Positions 61,640-64,000 of a stretch of 64,000 nucleotides of DNA are shown one piece after another (positions within the stretch are counted from its first letter, which is position 1; each line of letters begins with the position of its first letter). Source of the DNA: Acanthococcus lagerstroemiae (Eukaryota; Arthropoda; Insecta; Hemiptera; Eriococcidae); assembly GCA_031841125.1 (NCBI GenBank), contig CM063109.1, positions 2,146,321 to 2,210,320 on the forward strand, given 5' to 3'. Below the pieces are notes generated by a model. That model worked only from the letters and a program-made list of their open reading frames with translations, ran no database searches and was not told the DNA's origin. The position numbers and the translations under genes are program-made.

Positions 61640-62500
61640 TCCTAACCTCTTCAATTTTGATCAATGTGGTAGGAAGCACTCCAGTGTACCCTATTAGTAT
61701 TCCTTTGAAATCATTTGGCAAAATATACATTCGGTCTTGAGTTTTCGATGTTTTCCAGAAACTGTCTAATAAAATACAATTAATTCTTCGTTATTTCTGC
61801 TGAGAATCTATAGGTATAAAGATACATATTATGAATTCTTTGTTTAAATGTCTGAACGTCTAAAATCATAATATTATGTGACTCAAAATTTTTTAATATT
61901 TTTTTTTTGGCTTTTGGAAGAATTTCATATATGAACTTTACGTAATGTGTCCCAGAATTCGGCCAAATTTGTCTCAAATTATAGTCTACGGCTTCGTCAA
62001 CTCACTATCAATATTTAGCGAGGACCATTTTCGATTACAGAGAAATAATATTTAAAAAATAAATAAATAAATAAACCAGCGTGATACAGATATACAATGA
62101 AATACGACGAGAAACTCCAATCTTGGGTAATTATCCCTGCCCTTCGAGCCCTGGTGAACGAAGCATCGCTAACGACTATTGAGAATTCCTATTACGCTGA
62201 TCGGTATATAGTAACTTGACCACCTGCACCAATTTTCCCCACCAACTTTTCCCATTTCAGTAAACATGTTTGAAATACTATTTTTTCTTTGTTGAACGAA
62301 AATTTACTTTTCAGCAAATTTTGATAGACAGTTAGCAAGACTTCGAAAAATCAATCGGTATTTTGGAAATATCCATTTTTGCCAAATATTGAAAAGTCAA
62401 GACCGAATGATTATTGTGCTTAGTAGTTTCGAATGTATATTTTCGGAGTACACTGAAGCCTTCCTTACCAGTTTAGTCAGAATTAAGGATATCAAGGGCC
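61640..62500. repeat. long imperfect inverted repeat, about 860 bp end to end
   Basis: The left arm (about 61640-61775) and the complement of the right arm (about 62325-62500) share, in order and allowing gaps: CTTCAATTTTGATCAA/CTTAATTCTGACTAA, GGTAGGAAG/GGTAAGGAAGG, CAGTGTAC, AAATATACATTCG, CATTCGGTCTTGA(G/C)TTTTC and AACTGTCTA(A/T)(T/C)AAAA. The interior holds a minus-strand frame at 61780-61977 (LPKAKKKILKNFESHNIMIL) that I do not recognise. It is likely a decayed foldback DNA transposon. Confidence 0.6.
62053..62080. repeat. (AAAT)n run
   Basis: About five AAAT/AATA units inside the long inverted repeat. Confidence 0.85.
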
Positions 62501-64000
62501 ACGACGGTCGAACTGATAACAAATAACCACTTTATTGTACCTAAAACTTTTCTTTCAAGAAATGATAGGGTTTCCTCTTGAAGAAGTGTCTATGTTGGAG
62601 GCTATGGAAATTAGAAGGTAAAACATCCATCAATTTTTTAGTCATTCCTTCAAAGATAACATTAAAGACACGCGCGCCCTGTGTGCGTGTGTGTGTGTAA
62701 AAAGAGTATACATTCACAAACTAACAAACAAAAAACATTCTGATGCATAATATGTGCACAAAGAAAACTATTTGAGAGACCATGGCAAAATAAGATTTCG
62801 AATTGACAGAGCAGTTGGAAGCATAATAATATATATCTTGCCGAGAAGCGATATTCTTAATTGACTAAAGAATCGAAGATGACATTAAAAATAAAGAAAG
62901 CCAATAATTTTCTATTAACTACCGCGAGAAATAAATTTTAAAACTTATACCCGTAATAGTTTTTCCTCTTTTAAAATCCTAAGAGGTATTGCACTTGTTT
63001 AGGTATAATTAGGCTAATAGGTAATATCCAACACGAGAGCGGTAGTATTGCTTTATTAAGGCATGCATTTATCACCACAGGAATGAAAAATGATATTCAC
63101 AGGAACAATAAACTCTTTCCACAGGAAAAAATTTATATACAGCAAGAAAAAAAAACATTTCCCGGTAAAAAAAAACATAAACAGGAAAAGTGACGAATGA
63201 ACTGTAGAAAGACAAATAATCCCGAGAAAAAAAAAATCGCAACATAGTATGAAAATCACGGACCAGATTTAAAACGCTCGTGAATTGTCAGCAATTTAAT
63301 GTTTATGACAAATGAAAAATTATCTGAATTAAAACTCCATATTTCCCGGGATAGCATCTTCGGCTTCTTTCGCTGTCTCCATCATTTCGTTTTTCTCTTT
63401 CCTTAACATGAGGAGAAACATCTACTCAGCGATGGTACTCGCTAATAATGTTTTGAAATGTGTCACGTCTTTGAATACAAAAAAATAAAAATTAAATAAA
63501 TATTTCATTAAGTATTCTCCTCTGTGAAAAAAAAATCTCGTTCACACACCTATAAATGCTGTGTGTAACAGATCTCGTTATTTCCATTTTAAATGTGTGG
63601 TATAATTTCTTCCTGTGCAAATTTTTTACTTTCCTGTGCTATTATATATTCCCCCTTTATTAAACCTAACAAAAACTGCGAAAGCAAATATGTAGGTAGT
63701 TCTCCCTGTATGCATTCAACCATCACATCAGTTATGTACCCAGATACAATGTTGTATTTTTGATGAAAGTTGGTCGTCTACGCTCTTTTCTAAGAACACT
63801 AACTAATCCACTTCTATATAAACCATTAAACTTGATAACCGAGCGCCGCTGGCTGCATCCTTGAATTAAACGATGACTTCGTGTCAACCATGTAAATCGC
63901 ACTGCCTCCAATCTATGCTTACAACTTCCTCGTTTCTACTTCGTTATTTCCACCGATGTTCGGTATTCTACGAGTTCTACGCCTAAAGTCTTTTTGCACA
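62501..64000. other. end of window: no gene seen
   Basis: AT-rich sequence with a short (GT)n run near 62683 and several A-rich stretches near 63145-63235. No feature is supported. Confidence 0.5.

Overview
The window is nuclear DNA of an arthropod, most likely an insect. It is AT-rich, it holds a multi-exon gene with canonical GT-AG introns, and its non-LTR retrotransposons and DNA transposons are of insect types. Insect is an inference from the gene family and the mobile elements. The order cannot be fixed from sequence alone.

There is one recognisable host gene, on the + strand: a leucokinin (kinin) neuropeptide receptor, a class A seven-transmembrane GPCR. I assembled eight coding exons by reading splice sites and frame: 8189-8291, 8674-8876, 16596-16744, 26713-26834, 26991-27208, 53493-53593, 54167-54257 and 55634-55975. 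They join in frame into 442 visible residues plus a stop codon, covering all seven helices and the hallmark motifs (NLALAD, DRH, CWLP, NPFIY). The gene spans at least 47.8 kb. Its introns are 0.38, 7.7, 10.0, 0.16, 26.3, 0.57 and 1.4 kb long. The true start is either an ATG inside the first visible exon or lies in an exon further upstream.

The introns are a graveyard of mobile DNA. Intron 2 holds a poly(A) tract and an R1-type LINE remnant (about 10.9-11.85 kb), and an internally deleted Tc1/mariner element with TA target duplications (14462-15405). Intron 3 holds a foldback DNA transposon with a broken KRBA2-type integrase (about 16.95-18.5 kb), a LINE tail (20.8 kb), an unrecognised coding remnant (22.1-22.46 kb), and a 5'-truncated R1-type LINE with an intact reverse transcriptase core and target duplications (23990-25754). 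Intron 5 holds a tRNA-like sequence, a perfect-ended MITE (31621-31860), a LINE tail (35.2-35.57 kb), a MULE element (37.3-38.4 kb), a small hairpin element (39.67 kb), an unrecognised ORF (40.6-41.1 kb), a (CT)n(CA)n block followed by an RTE-like LINE tail (43.5-44.2 kb), and a second mariner-like MITE (47293-47664). Intron 7 is almost wholly one decayed LINE that starts about 22 bp after the exon 7 donor.

Upstream (1-8188) and downstream (about 56-64 kb) I see no further host gene. There are repeats, a 46-bp minisatellite at 7.47 kb and a long imperfect inverted repeat at 61.64-62.50 kb. No new multi-gene system is visible. The strongest unusual signals are an R1-clade LINE family whose copies sit between (ATT)n tracts, element families whose ends carry arrays of short repeated motifs, and two coding-like remnants that I could not identify.
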